Source: Sphingobacteriaceae bacterium (GTDB taxonomy: Bacteria; Bacteroidota; Bacteroidia; B-17B0; Aurantibacillaceae). From it: DNA of 8,945 bases. Every line of letters begins with the position of its first letter. Positions within the stretch are counted from its first letter, which is position 1. The translations under genes and the position numbers were made by a program. Shown in pieces: positions 6,623-8,945 of this stretch. The stretch spans positions 1-8,945 of the forward strand of contig JAHEYE010000073.1 in NCBI GenBank assembly GCA_023251695.1, read 5' to 3'. The notes under the pieces were generated by a model. The model was not told the origin of the DNA, did not search any database, and was given only the letters and a program-made list of their open reading frames with translations.

Positions 6623-7465
6623 TTATTTCCTGCCTCCTATTACAAAACCCAGTACTGCACTTAACTGTCCGCAAAAAAATGTATGCCTGGCAGTTCCGTT
6701 ACCTTTTCCTAATACAAGACATTTTCTATAGTCGGCGTAAGCACCTTTAGCGGTAAATTCAAAAACACCATAACGCAAAAATTCAACACGTAAACCGCTT
6801 TCAGCACCAATAATCCATCCGGCAATATGCCATTTGTTATTTAAGCGTTCTCCGAACATTGTTACATCTGTACGCGGATAAACAATGCCTCCACCCGCTT
6901 TTGCGACCCATCCGATATTAAATTTTTTTGATGGATTGTAAATTTTCCACCGTTTTAAAAAATTTACCATACAGAAATTAGCACCATCTGTATGCTCAAA
7001 ATGTAAAAAATTCTGTGGATCAATCACCGTATCCTTATCAACATAATTTCCGTTAAACTGTCCTTTTACCCGTGTGCGCTGATAATCATTCACAACATAT
7101 TTAGCATGATCGTAATTAACTTCAATTCCAATGTCCTGTTTATTATTAAAATAATATCCAACATGAAGAATAAATTGAGGAACCGTAATATTGACTACAT
7201 CCGGAATTTTATCGAAGTCCGGCCTGTCGGATGCAGTTACATTGTAAACGGTAAAATCGTAATCGGTGGGCTTCCCTGTATTGTTTTCGCGCATTTTTCC
7301 GGAATGATCAGAAAAACGGATTGTGCTTTTCGAAAACCATGCACGCGTATATCCAAAGCTAAAGTAAAAACTGCCTTTTTTACGGATGCTTTTCAGACTG
7401 TCAGTTTGTGAAAACGAACAGAAAAAAATAAAACTCAAAAAAATGGACAGTAAATGTTTTTTCAT
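6623..7465 (-). CDS. Secreted protein, probable outer-membrane beta-barrel, unknown function
   Basis: I do not recognise a named family. The 280-residue protein starts with a clear signal peptide (K2-K3, hydrophobic core, ending S-F-S-Q at 17-20). The mature part has many short alternating strands rich in Tyr, Phe and Gly, such as F-Y-F-S-F-G-Y near 33-39, F-I-L-H-V-G-Y-Y near 98-105, I-G-I-E-V-N-Y, and a final strand A-V-L-G-F-V-I-G-G; this is the look of an eight- to twelve-stranded outer-membrane barrel. Four Cys are present in the whole chain (one in the signal peptide). Its ATG overlaps the tsaE stop by one base (TAATG), so it should be translated with porX-tsaE. Bacteroidota porX-tsaE loci that I recall are followed by other genes such as alanine dehydrogenase, so this partner may be lineage-specific. 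A role in envelope or type IX secretion is a guess from position only. Confidence 0.8.
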   Translation of the reverse strand: MKKHLLSIFLSFIFFCSFSQTDSLKSIRKKGSFYFSFGYTRAWFSKSTIRFSDHSGKMRENNTGKPTDYDFTVYNVTASDRPDFDKIPDVVNITVPQFILHVGYYFNNKQDIGIEVNYDHAKYVVNDYQRTRVKGQFNGNYVDKDTVIDPQNFLHFEHTDGANFCMVNFLKRWKIYNPSKKFNIGWVAKAGGGIVYPRTDVTMFGERLNNKWHIAGWIIGAESGLRVEFLRYGVFEFTAKGAYADYRKCLVLGKGNGTARHTFFCGQLSAVLGFVIGGRK

Positions 7466-7890
7466 TACTCAATTATCTCAGCACAAAAATAGCGATTATT
7501 TTGCTTATGCTGAATGCTAATTGTCAGATACGGAATTGGCAAAAAAGTTTCGGCTAAATCGGGCCATTCTATAAAACAATAGTTTCCACTATCAATATAT
7601 TCTTCCAAACCCAAATCAAACAATTCTTCAGCATCCTTAACTCTGTAAAAATCGAAATGAAATAGTTTTCCGATAGGAGATTGGTATTCGTTAACGATTG
7701 AATAAGTCGGACTACTGAAATTATCATTTGAGCCAAGAACCTTACATAATTCTTTAACGAAAGTGGTTTTACCCGCGCCCATTTCACCATTAATAGCAAA
7801 TACTTTTATTTTGCCGGCGAACTCAACTAATTTTTTGCAAGCTTCAGGCAGTTTTGAAACATCGCTTATATCCAAGTCCAGCTTAGTCAA
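7465..7890 (-). CDS. tsaE: tRNA threonylcarbamoyladenosine biosynthesis ATPase TsaE (TTG start)
   Basis: TsaE is the ATPase that drives the TsaB-TsaD complex in making t6A37 on tRNAs reading ANN codons, an essential cytoplasmic activity. The 141-residue length is usual. It has the P-loop G35-E-M-G-A-G-K-T42, the S-S-P-T-Y segment (59-63) with T62, H-F-D80-F-Y-R (Walker B/Mg region) and the family's I-E108-W-P-D. The start codon is TTG at 7890-7888: the frame has a stop at 7905-7903, no ATG occurs between that stop and the P-loop Met, and the TTG sits one base after the porX stop, which fits coupling. It is the middle gene of porX-tsaE-barrel, a placement of tsaE next to porX that I recall from other Bacteroidota. 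Confidence 0.95.
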   Translation of the reverse strand: MTKLDLDISDVSKLPEACKKLVEFAGKIKVFAINGEMGAGKTTFVKELCKVLGSNDNFSSPTYSIVNEYQSPIGKLFHFDFYRVKDAEELFDLGLEEYIDSGNYCFIEWPDLAETFLPIPYLTISIQHKQNNRYFCAEIIE

Positions 7891-7891
7891 T

Positions 7892-8945
7892 TTATTTTGC
7901 GCTTAGAGTTATATAGGGAATGATCATTTCCTCTAAACTTATTCCGCCGTGCTGAAAAGTACCGCGGTAATAATTCACATAATGGTTAAAATTATTCGGG
8001 TAGGCAAAAAAGCGGTCTTCCTTAGCAAAAATAAAACGTGAGCTCGGATGCAATTTCGGAAGAAAAGCGTCGCTTGGGTTTTTCACCTCAAACACTTCTT
8101 TCGGATTATAATCCAAAGCTTTTCCTTGTTTATAACGTAGATTTGTATTTACGTTTTTATCGCCTAATACTTTTGTTGGTTCTTTAACATGAACAGTTCC
8201 GTGATCCGTTGTGATAACCACTTTTATTTTTTTCTCGGCTAATTGTTTTAGAATATCCATTAATGGTGAATGTTCAATCCACGATAAAGTAATACTTCTG
8301 TAAGCAGGTTCATCATCGGCCAGTTCACGAATCACTTCCATTTCAGTCCGTGCATGACTCAGCATATCGACAAAATTATATACGATAACATTCAACTTAT
8401 TCTGTAATAAATTATTCACGTTATCTGCTAATTTTTTTCCTGCAGCATGATTTGTGATTTTATTGTAAGAGAATTTTATGTCTTTACCCAAACGTTTCAA
8501 CTGTGCCTGCATAAAATCTTCCTCGTGCATGTTTTTTCCGCCTTCGTCCTCATCATTTAACCACCACTCTTTGTGGCGTTTTTCCATTTCGCTTGGCATT
8601 AAACCGCTGAACAAAGCATTACGGGCATATTGAGTTGCCGTTGGTAAAATACTGCAATACAATTCTTCCTTTTCAACTTTATAATAATCCTGTAAAATGG
8701 GTTGAATAATTTTCCATTGGTCGTAACGCAGATTATCTATCACAATTAAAAATACATTCTCATTTTTTTCTAATTCAGGAATAAATTTATTTCTAATTAG
8801 TGTATGACTCATGGTTGGTGCATTCGCATCTTTACCATTTAACCAATTGACATAACTTTTTTCAACGAACTTAAAGAACTGGGTATTCGCATCTGCTTTT
8901 TGCATTTTCAAAACTTCAAGCATGCTTTTATCCTGGGCTTTATCC
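7892..8945 (-). CDS. porX: PorX-type response regulator, PglZ-domain part (N-terminus outside window)
   Basis: The frame is open from the window edge (residues D-K-A-Q-D-K-S before the first Met at 8923), so that Met is internal and the receiver domain lies outside. What is visible is the end of the helical linker and a complete PglZ alkaline-phosphatase-fold domain. Counting from the Met at 8923, metal and active-site residues are in place: D63 in V-I-D-N-L-R-Y-D, T95/T97 in L-P-T-A-T-Q-Y-A-R, D186 and H190 in V-D-M-L-S-H, D240-H241 in T-T-D-H-G, and H325 in F-Q-H-G-G-I-S. PorX regulates type IX secretion genes with PorY and SigP in Porphyromonas gingivalis, and its PglZ domain has been shown to be an oligonucleotide phosphodiesterase. 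The conserved residues suggest an active enzyme here. It is the first visible gene of an operon with tsaE, one base apart. Confidence 0.92.
   Translation of the reverse strand, partial: DKAQDKSMLEVLKMQKADANTQFFKFVEKSYVNWLNGKDANAPTMSHTLIRNKFIPELEKNENVFLIVIDNLRYDQWKIIQPILQDYYKVEKEELYCSILPTATQYARNALFSGLMPSEMEKRHKEWWLNDEDEGGKNMHEEDFMQAQLKRLGKDIKFSYNKITNHAAGKKLADNVNNLLQNKLNVIVYNFVDMLSHARTEMEVIRELADDEPAYRSITLSWIEHSPLMDILKQLAEKKIKVVITTDHGTVHVKEPTKVLGDKNVNTNLRYKQGKALDYNPKEVFEVKNPSDAFLPKLHPSSRFIFAKEDRFFAYPNNFNHYVNYYRGTFQHGGISLEEMIIPYITLSAK

Noticed and set aside
6608..6632. CAGG / CCTG hairpin at the convergent ends of the stress protein and barrel genes
   Set aside because: Only four base pairs around a 17-base loop, not a credible terminator.
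7106..7411. Plus-strand 101-codon frame
   Set aside because: It is antisense to the barrel gene, which has a signal peptide and operon context; the plus frame has neither.

Overview
The window looks like a chromosomal segment of a Bacteroidota (Bacteroidetes) bacterium, probably of the Flavobacteriales/Sphingobacteriales type. The support is: a PorX-type PglZ-domain regulator, found in Bacteroidota with type IX secretion; a very large Ig-repeat surface protein; Bacteroidota-style promoters (TTG, about 19-20 bases, TAnnTTTG) in place of Shine-Dalgarno-led starts; signal peptides ending in F-S-Q; and low-GC, AT-rich spacers. No species can be named from this sequence alone.

Layout. 1-2124 (minus) is the first 708 codons of a giant secreted protein: signal peptide, Cys-rich N-terminal beta domain, then at least six Ig-like repeats; its C-terminus lies beyond the window. 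A 311-base divergent spacer (2125-2435) holds a bulged hairpin, an 11-base direct repeat spaced exactly 70 bases apart, and a promoter for the next gene. 2436-3401 (plus) is a secreted M23 peptidase with a C-terminal LysM domain. 5040 down to 3413 (minus) is a two-gene, overlapping operon: a BadF/N-acetylglucosamine-kinase-like sugar kinase, then a TauE/SafE-type membrane exporter. 5668-5132 (minus) is rpsP (ribosomal protein bS16) with a long tail and its own intrinsic terminator. Divergent from it, 5788-6618 (plus) encodes a tandem universal stress protein. 8945 down to 6623 (minus) is a tightly packed operon: porX (N-terminus off the window), tsaE with a TTG start, and an uncharacterised secreted, probably outer-membrane beta-barrel protein.

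How the genes relate. Both ends touch cell-surface biology. The giant repeat protein is the kind of cargo usually exported by type IX secretion, and PorX is a regulator of that system; the link is functional inference, since the two are about 6 kb apart. In between are cell-wall hydrolysis (M23-LysM), possible amino-sugar phosphorylation, ribosome and tRNA-modification housekeeping, and stress response.

No mobile elements, CRISPR arrays, tRNAs or rRNAs were seen. Most of the window is ordinary Bacteroidota core or near-core content. The parts most worth a second look are the unknown barrel gene translationally linked to porX-tsaE, the coupled kinase-exporter pair, and the structured spacer at 2290-2382.
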